DNA from: Whalleya microplaca
Lineage: Eukaryota; Ascomycota; Sordariomycetes; Xylariales; Xylariaceae
Direction of reading: 5' to 3'
Length of the DNA: 64,000 nt
Assembly: GCA_022497155.1 (NCBI GenBank)
Contig: MU385717.1
Coordinates: 992,001 to 1,056,000, forward strand
Notes under the pieces: generated by a model
Database searches by the model: none
What the model was told of the DNA's origin: nothing
What the model saw: the letters and a program-made list of their open reading frames with translations, nothing else
Made by a program: the position numbers and the translations under genes
Part shown: in pieces, positions 11,319 to 23,361 of the stretch
How the letters are laid out: each line of letters starts with the position of its first letter
How positions within the stretch are numbered: position 1 is the first letter of the stretch

Positions 11319-13450
11319 TCAACCATACGGTCATCGAGATGTATGTTATTTTTATTTCTTACTTCTGGGCTATCAATCGCATCCTATAATGAATGAGCCT
11401 GATACTCTACTGGGTTAGCCCCTTTTGAGTATTATAGCTGCTAATGCTGAATGGGTAAAAGCAGCAACACTTGAATACATAGCAAAATTTTTGGGAGAAA
11501 AAAAAGAAAAAAAAGTTAATAATATCACACAAGTTAACAAAAAGCTCAGTTCTTGGGTGACAAGCGCTCGCAGCGGTGGTGAGTCAGAACTCACCGGTGG
11601 CTTGAACCCAGAACCTACGAAAAACTCCTTTAGGAATTTTATCTGGCCGACTGCCCTACCCATTGACCATTACTGCTTTGGTTGAGGTAGGGGACCTCGG
11701 TTAGAAACACAGGTTGTTGCTATGGTATATAAATCTTTTTCCGCATTGTCTAGGTACGTACCTGGTTGCGCGGCTGCCTCAGGTACTTATATACATGCTC
11801 ATGGGATGAGGCACAAAGTCCCAATTACTTGCACAAGTCACAGAACTGGTGGTGTTGTGATAGAAGAATATAAGGATAGTAGCTATGGACTGCCTGGCAA
11901 CGGGCAGGGGGCAAACGTTCATTATGTAGATTAGCCGACTGTGCATATGGTATATAGGGATATACACTCTCTTGAAACTAGAGCGAGGTTTAAGCTTTAT
12001 TTATAATTCCCTAGTTTATCCCGCTATTTTACTTGAGACTACCAGCTCCTGTTTGGTGCAGCTACAGTGAGTAGATGGTCTGTTTTCATTCAGTTCCTTC
12101 CAACCAGCTTTCAGGGCCCTAGCTCAACTTCGCATACAATAAAATCAATAATTATTAATCAGCTATATCAGCACCGACATTATTAGTGCTTCAGGCTAAT
12201 CAGAAGTTCGATGTAGCACGATAGACTAACAAATTGTTTGTGAAGACGAACCTAAGTCTAGATGATTGAAAGTGTATATATCTAGTAGCGAGCAGGCCAG
12301 CATATTATCCCAACCCCAATGATAAATTACATGATGAACGGGACCATGAATGATTTGTAACTGGAGAGTTCCAGTGAAGTTATATCATGGGCATAAAGCT
12401 GTTAGGTAAAGAAATGAACAATACTTTTGTTACATAACTATAGTTCGACTTGAATATTTCCCTATAAGTAAAGATGTTTGGTTTTGTGGTGGTATTGACA
12501 CAAAACATTCCTATAATAAACCGACAGTCCCTTACTATCTCAGATATATATAATTCAGTGTCCTCTAAGGTATCAATTCGATCTAAAATTGACAGACGCT
12601 TCTACCGGTATTTGACCAAGGCCGCTATGCTTTCATGAACCACACATCCACTTCATCTTATTACATATATGTTTCAGTTGATATTGCTTTCCGCTTATTA
12701 GATCAGAATACAGTGGCTCTTGCACACTGTTGAATATGTATGTACTAGTAAATACACGCATCTCGCTGTCACCTCTAAAAATGCCACACGATAGGATCGC
12801 TCCCTGAGCACCCTGTCACTTCACATCTTATACATGCGGACATGGGCTTCATCACTGACGGTCTAAACACCCAATCCCATACAAACTAATCGAAATTCCC
12901 GCCAGGTTTATCGAAAGTCATATTCATCTCTGGCGGTGGATGTGTATAAACAGCTGTTGAGTTTCTATGACACAAGGCAGTAGATGACTAGAGTTCTTAA
13001 CATGATGACATGGTGAAAAGTCCTAGCCCTCGGGATCGAGACCCTTGAAGATGACGATTGAACTGTGACCTTTTACTTGAGCGCTCTGGTTAACAATCCT
13101 GTGCGGTGGCCTGGCGTGATACAATAAATAAATAGAATAGAGCAAGCAACTGGATAGATATCTAGGACTCACGAAGAACCGCATATGACTTATTTACGTG
13201 CCGCTTTTTATATATTAATAGGTGAAGAAGCGAGCGTATACATAATGTCTAAACCTCATAAGTGACGTGTACAAGCATCTGATATAAGTAGAGAGGCTCT
13301 ACAAACCACGCATCGCGAATACCACATATTGTGGACTCGAGAACAATTCCTCTTTTGCACCCTCGAATGTACAGGACATGGAGCACCAAAGGCAGCACAA
13401 GGAGGTTCATCCTTCAAACCTGCTACACACAAATACATATATCTAGCCGG
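11319..13450. other. intergenic spacer with a hairpin-rich patch
   Basis: These 2.1 kb lie downstream of the secreted peptide gene and of the HEM14 stop. No gene is evident. An A-rich tract at about 11500-11515 is followed by nested inverted repeats at 11549-11614. Short open frames at 11425-11934 have no recognisable content. Confidence 0.5.
11549..11614. repeat. nested hairpin, possible degenerate repeat end
   Basis: An inner perfect 7-bp stem (ggtgagt/actcacc, 11578-11595, 4-base loop) is enclosed by outer arms gttcttgggt (11549-11558) and acccagaac (11606-11614), which pair with one bulge. The patch is preceded by an A-rich run. It could be a relic of a short interspersed or MITE-like element, or a structured transcript end. 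I did not find a second copy in this window. Confidence 0.4.
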
Positions 13451-15654
13451 CTATTTTCTCCAGCGTATCACTTTAAACCCGTTTTTCCCCACCCAAGGAG
13501 CACCCATCCTATTGTCGCCGCGGGACTCTTGATTCTTGACCCAGTTTCCATCCTCGTCGAAGAGCCGACCCGAGTTGCCGAACTTCCTGAAATGCAGATA
13601 ATTTTTGTGGATGACGAGCCACTTTTCGGGCAGCGTGAAGCCCCTGAGCCCGGTCTCGCCCACATGGTCCTCGGAAAGGTCCTCGACTTTATGGTTGTAG
13701 GGGAGGAGGTCGTGAGAGACGCGGAGGAAGTACGGGGGCCCTTCGCCGGTCGCCATGCGCATGGCGGCGTCGTAGCCGGCGCGCATCGCCGGTATCACGC
13801 CGACGTTCGTGTAGCTGGGCCCGGCCACGGAGAGCCGGCCCTTGAAGGCGTCCAGGAGCTCGTAGTGTGCCTCCCTCATGCGCGCCCGGTGGCCCACGGT
13901 GTGCTGCGGGAGGCAGTCGCGGCAGAGGCGCGCGCTCGCGACCACGGGCTCGTTGGGGTCGATGGCGAGTTGGCGCTGCACTGCCTGTTTTGCTATCTGG
14001 ATCGCCATCTCCTCCGTAGGGAGGACCTTCCAGCCGTCCCAGTAGTGGCCGCCGAGCATGACGGTGAGTTTGGTGCCCGGACGCTCGTCGCGCGTCTCTA
14101 GGACTGAGTCGAAGATCGTGCCGAGTATGCACTCGTCATTGTTTGGAGTGGCTGTGGGTACAAGATAGCCGAATCCAGGGTTCGCGGAGAGGAGGTCCGG
14201 ATTTGGGAACCATAGGTTGACTACCATGATAGTCACGGCATGGGTTTCGGCCAGCGTGGGCAGGCTCCCTTTAGGCTCAACTAATTGAGCAAGATGCTTG
14301 GAGAACAGCGTGCAGATTACTCGATCAAATGATTTCGCCTGCCCCTTTGTCTTCCCAGAAGTTACCTAGAGTAGCTATGTCAGTTCTAGTCAACGGTGAG
14401 CCAAACGAGGTAATGAGACTTACCACCACTCGATTGTTCTTATAGGCTAAGGAGGTGACTGGCTCGTGGTTTTTAATTGTCACATTCTTCCGTTTCTGCA
14501 GGTCCTTAACTAAGCCATTCACGAGCGACAGCAGCCCATCTTCAAAGGTGAATGAATTCCAACCAATTGCGCACTCTGCCATGTATAAAGCCTTTGGATT
14601 TGTAGGTCCAAGAAGGAAATCGGCATGCAACCACCAGTCCTTCGCAAGGATCCGAATGGCCTCTTTCGGAGTCCGTTCCAAGATAAAGTCATAATAGAGG
14701 CTTTCGATCATCGTGTGCTTTGCACTCAACTTGTATGCGTCGCCTCCGTAGATACCATGCATGACGCCAGATAGCACGTTCTTTATGAGTCTGTCATCTC
14801 CGCAGGTCCTCTCTAGATACGCACCGACAGATTCTTCAATATCTTTAGGATCTGACACGGCCTCGCGAGTGTAGTAGCTCCAAAAATAGTTCCGTACAGA
14901 CCTCAAAAGGCCGTCGTATAGTGGATTGGTAAGATAGCTGAGGATAAATTCAACAACGCTGTTGACGTTCCATTTCAATGACGGCATCTTGACTAGGCGA
15001 TCTGGGTAGTATATATATCGGGTGCCGGAGACGCTCTTGAGATGTCGAATTTTGTCTTCTATATTCAGACTGGCAATCTATGAAGGTTATGGGCAAATTA
15101 GCCACGACATTCTTTCGATGCTCGGTTTGTACAATAGGTATACCAACCACATCGTATAGCACGAGATCGTCATACATAGAGCTGTTGCTAGATCGAAGCA
15201 TCCGAGCCCCGCGCTGAAACAAGACCCGGCCATCCTCGCCGTCGGCCACTTTCTCTTGTTTTCCGTTTATCCATCCGCCTAGGCTGCTGCTTGCCTCGTA
15301 TAATGTGATGTGTGCATTCTCGGCATAACGCGCCAAGTAGAAGGCTGTTGTCAGTCCGGTGATACCGCCCCCAAGGACAGCGATTTCTTGAGGTTTGCCA
15401 TGTTTAGCTGTTGTGGTCGCATAGGTACGCCCTCTCGCTTGTGAGAGATTCCCTGGCTGAGGAACAAGCTCTTGATATCCAATGGACGACTTGACGGTCG
15501 CGATCGGAGCTGCTATAGAGCTCAACTGTCGCGAGAGGCAGATGTTCGAGGTTACTGTAGGTCGCCGTGTTAACTCGGGCGTGGTACGTCGCGCATTACG
15601 GTGCGTGGACCTCAGGAGACTTATGAGAACATCGTCTGGGCGTTTGGAAGCCAT
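13451..15654 (-). CDS. HEM14: protoporphyrinogen oxidase (HEM14), mitochondrial
   Basis: This FAD enzyme of the inner mitochondrial membrane oxidises protoporphyrinogen IX to protoporphyrin IX, the penultimate step of heme synthesis. Exons on the minus strand: 15654 to about 15148, 15077-14424 and 14365-13451, giving about 691 aa. The second intron (14366-14423, GTAAGT...CTAG) is firm. The first has a firm acceptor (15078) but an ambiguous donor at 15147, 15150 or 15132, all phase 0. I prefer 15147 because it gives LYDVIASLNIEDKI, which fits the family. The N-terminus is rich in Arg/Ser/Thr and lacks acidic clusters, as in an import presequence. The FAD motif VLGGGITGLTTAFYLARY follows, then RYIYYPDRLVKMPS, GIYGGDAYKLS and GVIPAMRAGYDAAMRMATGE near the C-terminus. 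It is longer than most family members because of the N-terminal extension. Confidence 0.9.
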
Positions 15655-16349
15655 CGCACGCGTACAATGGCCAGCAACGGCTGCTGCATGTTGGATAGGG
15701 AAAAGAATTGGTTACGTGTGAATGGTCAGCTGTAAGTAGTGGTAAGTGGTAAATGGTATGATACCCTGGTCTGCATGAGCTCATGCCGCGGTTGAAAGTT
15801 CAGCCACCACTGCTCAAGTGCATATCCACCTAGTCTGTACCTACTTATGCAGTATACCTGCCTAAGGTAATAGACCTGGCACTTATAGACTTGACTTGCA
15901 TACATGTATCAGACACTCCATAATGAATTGCCACATATGATTCGTGTACATCACATGGAAACTTCATTGCTGATTTCCTTTCTGCGTCTCTCTCTCTTTC
16001 TATATATTACTTTTCCTTTGCGAGGCAGTCACTACATTAGAGATTGGACCCAAAGTGATTTTTAAACAAATCACAGAATGCATTGGGTATATTGTGAAGC
16101 GCTGAAGTCCCTTGACTTTTCCTATGGCCATAACTCCTGTAAGACATCTAGAATTGATCCGCCCAAATTCCTCAAAGCCGTATCTGAGATCCTGATCCGT
16201 CGACTGGGACCCTTCCTCAGCTGTAGTATACATGCGACGCTCCAATCCTGATTACCCGCTTCCAGGGATCACCCCATAGCAATGCTGCCAGTCTCTATTC
16301 CTCAGCGAACATGCCCTTGTTCACCTCGATGCCATTATCCCTTAACCCT
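15655..16349. other. spacer between HEM14 and NAB2
   Basis: This is the HEM14 upstream region and NAB2 3' flank. A CT-rich run occurs at about 15986-16005. I see no gene. Confidence 0.5.
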
Positions 16350-17963
16350 CTAAGCAATGCCCTCATCCATAGCTGCCGGCTCTCGGGGCGCACCGTTCTC
16401 CGTCCCGGGGACAATAAGCTCTTCTAGACTTGACTGATCCACAAACTTCCTCTCGCTGACGTGATCCTTTGTTCCATCTGCTGTCCAAACCTTGTCTTGG
16501 AAGATCCCGCGCTGGCCCTCCTCATGCTTGTATGGGCAAAATCGGTTGGTACAGGGGCTGAACCTGCACATGGTTTGCAGATGAGTGAACTTGCAGCCCT
16601 CTACAGCGCAGTCGCCTCCATTACGGCAGACAGGCATATCGGGATGTTTGAAGGGGCAGCTCGGATTAGTACAGTTAGGATAGAACTTGCATTCTTGTTC
16701 ATTCTGATGAGCACGTTTCGTTGCTGGCGACGGGTGACGACCCACACACTTGCGGTTCTTGCAAGCTGCGCCGTACGTGCAGACGTCATTGATGTCGACT
16801 GCTGTGTTTGGCGGTGCTGCAGGAGACTGGTGCGCAAATTTGCAGTCTCGGTTGGTACAAGTCAGGTTGAATTTGCAGATCGTCGTCTCCGGGTTGGGCG
16901 GTTCACGCCTGCTTCCTGTCATGTCGACATCCTCACCCTCGGTGCTGGTCTCCTTAGCACCGTTGGATTCCGCATGATGTGACCGAGGGCCGTTCATATG
17001 ATGGCCACCTCGTCTGCCGCCTCGCGGGTTCTGCACGCGATCGAAAAGTGATCTTCCATGGCCCCGACCGCCGTTGGCCTGGTTTTGTTGCGCGAGTTGC
17101 TGTTGCAGCTGCGCCATCATCTGATTCTGTTGTTGAAGCAAGTTGAAGATCTGCTCCTGGCCACCGCCGCCACCGCCGCCACCTGGCATCATCCAGCTCA
17201 TGTCATTCATGCCGTTCATTCCAGGCGCACCTGGCAGCCCCGGCATGCCTCCGGCCATTTGGTTCAGGCCCGCGGCGATTCCAGCAGCACGGTTGTTCGT
17301 CGTGCGATTATTAGGACGCGCAGGACCGCCCCTCGGTCCAGTAGGTGGTGCTCTGTTGTGGGCGTTGATTCTCTCATTACCGGTTGCTCGAACGCGATGC
17401 AAGGCTGAATCATGAGTGCGATCCATCGCTTTGGTCATCTGACCAAACAGGCGCTTCTCGCGACCTCCTCTCATGTTCCCATTTCTCATGGACTTGGGTC
17501 CAGTAGGGCTATATCATGTTAGTCACGAGATCTAGGCAGGCGATAAGGAAACAAGATGAAAGGCTGAAACTTACGCATTCAATTCGGGAGTATCCATCAC
17601 CATACTCATCTCGGTATCCTGCTCCATAGGCACCGCGGTCTCTTGCGAAACCTCACCACCAGTGCGATCCGATTGTACCGAAGCACCATTCAATCGAGCG
17701 TTGAGAGAATCGATCTCGTCGAAGAGCCATTTAGCAAAGTCTCGCGCTCCAGGATCGTCGGGGCCAAGACTAAGAAGATCGCCCGCAAGCTCGGCAGCAA
17801 TCTGCTCCTGGGTTTTGCCGTTGACGAGCATCAGGATGATATACTCGGATAGGGCTGAGTCATCGGCACCGCCTGTGGCCCATCCAACCTCCACCAGTTT
17901 TGGCTGAATGGCCGTGTTAAGAGCATCCGCCAACGGCGTATTCATGGCTACCTCGACAGCCAT
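16350..17963 (-). CDS. NAB2: Nab2/ZC3H14-type poly(A) RNA-binding zinc-finger protein
   Basis: This nuclear protein binds poly(A) tails and couples mRNA 3'-end processing, tail-length control and export. Exons: 17963-17575 and 17508-16350, with a 66-nt intron (GTAAGT...ATAG), giving 515 aa. The N-terminal 100 residues resemble the Nab2 PWI-like domain (TPLADALNTAIQPKLVEVGW, YIILMLVNGKTQEQIAAEL, FAKWLFDEIDSL). A low-complexity middle follows with poly-Gly, Gln-rich and RGG-like stretches. Five CCCH fingers of the Nab2 spacing sit at about residues 330-475: CKFNLTCTNRDCKFAH, CTYGAACKNRKCVGRH, CKFYPNCTNPSCPFKH, CRNGGDCAVEGCKFTH and a shortened CRFSPCTNRFCPYKH. The ATG at 17963 is followed directly by the conserved domain. 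The 5' flank between this gene and ALDH is long. Confidence 0.93.
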
Positions 17964-18470
17964 GGTGATCGTTGTCGGAATTCGGTGACTTAAGACGTAC
18001 GAGACGATAGGAGCAAGGAGAGGCGGTGGAAAAATCAGTCGAGGCGCGAAAGGATGAAAGGGAGGTGAAGATCGAGGGTCGTGCGAATGCTTGATGGGGG
18101 ATTGAATGGTGGCGAAACGCGACGATGATGTGAATCAATCTGGGCGGAATAGTCGCTGCACTTTTCGGAAGCGGTAGGACCACGTAGATTGTTCACACAG
18201 GGTTGATTGTCGATGTTCGGTCGAGATAGAAGAAAGAATGACGTTGTAAGAAGTGATGCTTTGAGAGATCCAGAAAAGGATGGAGTGTGGGAGAGCAATC
18301 TCCCTTGTAAGCTAGTATGGGCCAGCCACAAACGCCATATTCATCAGCCACACCCAGCCACCCGCTCAATCATGTAAGCAATCGCTAGTCCATTCTACGT
18401 ACCTTGTATCGAGTTAGATGTGTACATATCTAGCATGTACCAGCACATGCACTTACAACAACCTTGAATT

Positions 18471-18540
18471 ACCTACCTACCTACCTACATACCTACCTAG
18501 GGCTGCCACCTAGGTAGGTAGCTAGAGATAGGCAGCTAGG
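18471..18540. repeat. (ACCT)n/(AGGT)n tract with 12-bp hairpin
   Basis: Repeats of acct run from 18471. Bases 18490-18501 (tacctacctagg) are the exact reverse complement of 18509-18520, with a 7-base loop. Similar TAGGTAGG clusters recur at about 44010-44105, 57600-57655 and 63450-63470, so this is a genome-wide simple-repeat type. Confidence 0.7.
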
Positions 18541-19831
18541 TATGTACTCCTAACTCATGTCATTAATCTGGAATGCCATATAACTGGAACATCCGAACTT
18601 ATAAACTTCACCTTAACTCTCTTGTAAACCATAAAGAGGGTACATTAAATATTTCCCATATCTTCGTTCTTAAGCCAAGAAATCTAATACAATTATCTTC
18701 TTATCATATCGTCGAGACTCTACATTTACCTTCATTATTCCCAAGTTAAGAAGCTAAATGACAAGGACGACATCTGGATATATAACACCGCCCCCCACCC
18801 AATGACGACAGATCTGTACGTATGTATCACAGCTATCTCATCACGCTTTACTTGGGGCTGTTGGAGTTATTCGCCGAAGGAGGCTAGGTAGGTTACACAT
18901 ACTTCACATATGTCTTATTTATTATTTATTACATATGTACCTCGTTCCGCTCAGGACAGAATTCAAGACTCATATTTAATCGGGTAGTCGTAATAGTAGG
19001 TGCCAACAGTATTCTGTACTAATTATAATTGACGTATTGCTCGGAAGTCATTACGGTGGTGTCATATGTAAGATCAATTGACCATATTAGACATGACAGC
19101 CTCCTTGGTATATATTCTACTTGTCATGAGGCGAGTATTATAGATAACGAAATCGGAGATAGGGGACGAAGTTGATGAAGTCAGGCTTCAATTGAATGGA
19201 AGCTGGCCTAGCCCATGCCACGGCCCTGGCTGGTGCATTAGTTCAGTGCATCAGGCGGGTGGCGGCCTGTCTGCCTGTCAACAGGCACGTGTTTATTTTA
19301 GTGAAGCCAGCCGCACCTGAGACATCCTGATTTCTTTTCCTTTTCCGTGTTATCTTGGTATTTCCCACATAATATACAGGAATTGGCAGTCTGGCCTCCA
19401 ACAGCCCTGGCATGCCGTGATAGTCTGTCTCTTACTATAAATTCCCAGCTTATAGGCCCAGCTACCAAGGCAGAAATCACTCGAGCTGGGTATTCCGTTA
19501 ATCAACTATCTCCTGGAATGGAAAATCCAAGGAATACGTAATGAGCACCAAAAACTACCTACATAGATAACTCAAATATAGCAGCGGGGTCGAGGGAGAG
19601 GGGAATGATAAAGTAAATGATGAGCTCGGCAGGACTAACTGAATCAGGCAGGAATACGCCGTAGGTAAGCATTTACGCATAGGTATTTGCTTTCAGTGTT
19701 CAGATTACATATCGGATACCCCCCACCAACGTTTACTGTAGGTAACTTCACATCGTTTTACAGCAATTGTGCCAATTGTGACGCAGCTCCTGATAACGAA
19801 GCTCGATGCGGGGAAGAGGAACCACTCTAAG

Positions 19832-19841
19832 ATATATATAT
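19832..19841 (+). promoter_or_regulatory. TATA-like box of the aldehyde dehydrogenase gene
   Basis: The run atatatatat ends 30 bases before the first in-frame ATG (19872) and about 117 bases before the second (19959). If it sets the transcription start at the usual 25-30 bases downstream, the leader before the first ATG would be only a few bases long. Confidence 0.45.
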
Positions 19842-19871
19842 GACTCGTGACGCCCGTAGATAGACAAGAAC

Positions 19872-21762
19872 ATGTTCCATTCCTTTATAAGGGTCACTTG
19901 TTCAAGACTGCGATCTTACCCGGCAAATAGAAATTCTAGCATCCGATTCTTGTCTACCATGGCGGACTTAAAGGTTGACCTCACTGCCCCCAATGGCAAG
20001 AAATTCACTCTGCCCACCGGCTTGTTCATCAACAATGAGTTCGTAAAATCAAGCATAGGAGCCAAGATTGCGAGTATCAACCCAACGTTCGTCGCCGCTC
20101 ACCATCGAGCCAAGCTCCAAACTAATCATTTGCTTCAAGGAATGAGCAAGAGATTTGTTCCGTGGAAGCAGCTGGCGCTGAGGACATCGACAAAGCAGTC
20201 GATGCTGCAAGAGCTGCCCTAAACCACGAGTCATGGAGAGACATCTCTGGATCGGAGCGTGGAAGGCTCATGTATAAGCTGGCCGACTTAGTGGAACAGA
20301 ATAAGGACGTTCTAGCTACTATCGAGACATGGGACAACGGAAAGCCGTTTGGTGACTCGTTGGGAGACTTGCAGGAAGTTATCGACACTTTCAGATACTA
20401 TGCTGGTTATGCCGATAAGATTCACGGCGAAACTATCCCCACGACCAGTCAAAAATTTGCCTATACCCTCAAGCAGCCTATCGGTGTCTGCGCTCAGATT
20501 ATCCCGGTGAGCATACCCATATCTCGATGCTATGGATTCTGCCAGGCTTGCGAACCTATCATATATGAGCAGTAACTAACGTCTTACCTAGTGGAATTAT
20601 CCGTGAGTAGTGTCTTGAGTCATTTAATACCTTTGTCATCTTAACCCAGGGGGTAAGAACTCCTTTTGGGGTATATCCAGGAGTTCAAAGCTCCCGAAGC
20701 AGGTCTTATAAGCCACGAGTGTTCGCCAGACTGTTTAAAAATGACAAAGTACTAATTCCTGATGCCGGCAGTCTTGGGATGGCAGCGTGGAAATTGGGGC
20801 CAGCACTTGCTTGCGGAAACACTGTTGTCATGAAACCTGCAGAGCAAACACCTCTCTCTATTCTGTTACTTGCAACCCTTTTCCCAAAGGCTGGCTTCCC
20901 CCCTGGTGTCGTCAACATCACCAACGGATACGGTAGAGAAGCTGGACAAGTGCTTGCAAGCCACTTGGGCATTGATAAGATTGCCTTTACCGGGTCGACG
21001 GCGACTGGAAAGCATATCATGAAGACAGCCAGTATCAACATGAAAAATATCACGCTTGAGACTGGTGGGAAATCCCCGCTGTTGGTCTTCGAAGACGCCG
21101 ATATCGAGCAAGCTGCAAAGTGGGCGCATATCGGAATAATGAGCAACATGGGGCAGATCTGCACAGCAACATCTCGTCTACTTGTGCAAGATACGGTATA
21201 TGATAAATTCGTAGAAGAATTCAAAGAGGTCATCAAGTCAACCAGCAAGGTTGGCGACCCGTTCGCGGAAGACACCTTCCAAGGACCACAGGTCACGAAA
21301 GCACAGTACGACAGGATCTTGAGCTTCGTGGACTCTGGCACGTCGGAGGGAGCTATTTTGACGGGCGGTAAACCTTGCCCCATTAACGGGAAAGGTTTCT
21401 TTATCGAGCCGACGATCTTCACCGATGTCAAAGACAACATGAAGATATATCGGGAAGAAGTATTCGGACCATTTGTCGTCATTGTCCGCTTTAAGACCGA
21501 AGCAGAAGCCATCCATATGGCGAATGACACCACGTATGGCCTCGGTGCCGCTCTCTTCAGTCAGAATATCGAACTCTGTCACCGTGTGGCTTCTAGGATA
21601 GAAGCTGGCATGGTATGGATTAATTCCTCGAACGACTCGGACATTCGGGTCCCTTTCGGCGGCGTGAAGCAGAGCGGCATAGGCCGAGAGCTGGGAGAGG
21701 CCGGCCTTGCGGCATACACCCAAACAAAAGCAATCCACGTGAACATGGGCCAAAAGTTGTAG
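19872..21762 (+). CDS. aldA: NAD(P)-dependent aldehyde dehydrogenase (ALDH1/2 class)
   Basis: The enzyme oxidises aldehydes such as acetaldehyde to carboxylic acids. Exons: 19872-20086, 20140-20506, 20592-20602 and 20772-21762; introns are 53, 85 and 169 nt. The total is 527 aa from the first ATG or 498 aa from ATG 19959 (MADLKVDLTAPNGKKF), the usual length of fungal AldA. The extra 29 residues (MFHSFIRVTCSRLRSYPANR...) are Arg/Ser-rich without acidic residues and look like a mitochondrial presequence. The first intron is supported by the conserved join INPT/NEQEICSVEAAG. Exon 3 is only 11 nt and completes WNYPLGMAAWKLGPAL. Active-site features: FTGSTATGKH (cofactor), Glu in LETGGKSP (about residue 294 of the long form), catalytic Cys in GQICTATSR (about 328) and EVFGPF. 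The C-terminal GGVKQSGIGRELGEAGL is intact. Confidence 0.94.
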
Positions 21763-23361
21763 AAATGGAAACTTATTTATTCTCTAGTCGATGTTCATAA
21801 TGAATTGGACTGTGTACTTGTTCGCCAATACCTAATAACCTAGCACATATTGCTTTTGACCTAGTGGATTGTGTTACGTTCTTCGATGCTTCCGCTAGGG
21901 ATTGGTCGGCTAACAGTGATTTCCATTGCCATCTTCGGATTCGAGGATTTGATCCAGACAGGGCAGCGATAGAAGTATGGCAGATTCCGACTTTCTATAA
22001 GTAATTAAATTATAGGTGCGGAGGAACGAAGCTATTTTATCGGGACCACCACCTAAGCCCTATTGATGATACCCCTGCGAATATCGTCTGATTTATGGTT
22101 TATGGCCTGCAAGTTCAAAAAGTCTCGACTTCCATTTGAGTTCGGCCCCGGTCCTGGCCTTAAAGCCCTGGAGGGTTGCAGCGGACCACGCCCAGGGATC
22201 TAATCAAGTAAGTAGGTAAGGTATGTAGTTTCATGCATGAACATAGTTTAATCTCATACTTAACGCCCAAACCTACGGGAGCTTCATCCCCGCATTCCTG
22301 CTCCCACAAACTAAATGTGAGTTTAGGTAGTTCATATGAAGAATAGATGAGGATGATGTAAGATGGGTTGACTGGTTGGTCTCCTTGAGATATCATCAGT
22401 TGGCTGTCTCATTTACTCACCATTGTGTCTTGCTGACCATTGATAAAGCCCGGCTACAACTGGAAGGTGGCTTGGATTAGGCACCTTGCATACATGTAGG
22501 TAGGTAATTATTGCTGTCTTCCCCAATGATGTCAAGACAGCTGCGGAATATATTGTTCCCCAGCCAGACTTGAAGATCATTACCGCATTATCCACTCAAC
22601 CCTAGTAATTCATCTGCATCCAGAAATAACAGCAAGGTCCGCAAAAGGATCACCTTTCAATTCCTGATTAGCTTGTAGTTTAATGAGACCCAAAAAAGCG
22701 TCAGCCCGTGAGTGATTCACTGGATTCAGGGAGTCAGCATTGTGTGAGTGTGCCAGAGCCTTACAGTGGTCCAGATGACGGGGAGAGTTGAAAGTTTTCC
22801 TCTACAACGTACCTCGCAGCCAACGCTTCGTCCAGACGCTTTGTCCCATCCCAAGCCTTTGTCCCAAGCTGCGGTACGAGGTCGCGCCACGCTAGCACAT
22901 AGCCTATCACGTTCCTCATTGTTGGCAAAGCCCAAAGTAAAGTAACGTTGCGGCTTTGCTACTAGATCCAGAGGCGGCACTATATAGTGAAGTTATTACA
23001 GTCATTTTCTAGAGCTTAAAGCTGCACGGGAGCTCCTTCAGCCTCCGCCCCGTCAAGTCATTCACCCTTTATAAGACAAGGACCTCTGCCTCACGGGATC
23101 ACTCCACTCTAGTTGGTGTTCCATCCCCAGGTCACAGCCAAGAGATTTATCGTTTTTTTGGAGCGGTTGGAGTCTTGGAGACAATTCCGGAAGCTACCGT
23201 AATAACATCGCGACTGTTGGACGCACGTACCTGTATGAGGCTTTGGATGTTCGCCATTCTTTCACTTACCGACTAAGTAATAAATCGGCATCCCCTCTCT
23301 TATCATTTTTCACCGTCATTCTTTATTCATGTCCTAGGTCTTGCCTGGCCTAGCTATCATC
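21763..23361. other. spacer between ALDH and GH20 genes
   Basis: This 1.6-kb region holds the ALDH 3' flank and GH20 promoter. No gene or RNA was recognised. A CT-rich leader-like stretch lies shortly before the GH20 ATG. Confidence 0.5.

Larger units (their letters stand above)
17964..19871. other. divergent promoter region NAB2/ALDH
   Basis: This 1.9-kb region lies between divergently transcribed genes. It contains a tetranucleotide-like ACCT/AGGT tract with a hairpin at 18471-18540 and a TATA-like element just before ALDH. No gene was seen. Confidence 0.5.

Noticed and set aside
13331..14101. 256-codon frame antisense to HEM14
   Set aside because: It lies opposite the firmly identified HEM14 exon 3 and carries no domain.
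20603..20771. Coding exon inside the third ALDH intron
   Set aside because: An open stretch exists, but including it would interrupt the invariant WNYPLGMAAWK sequence.
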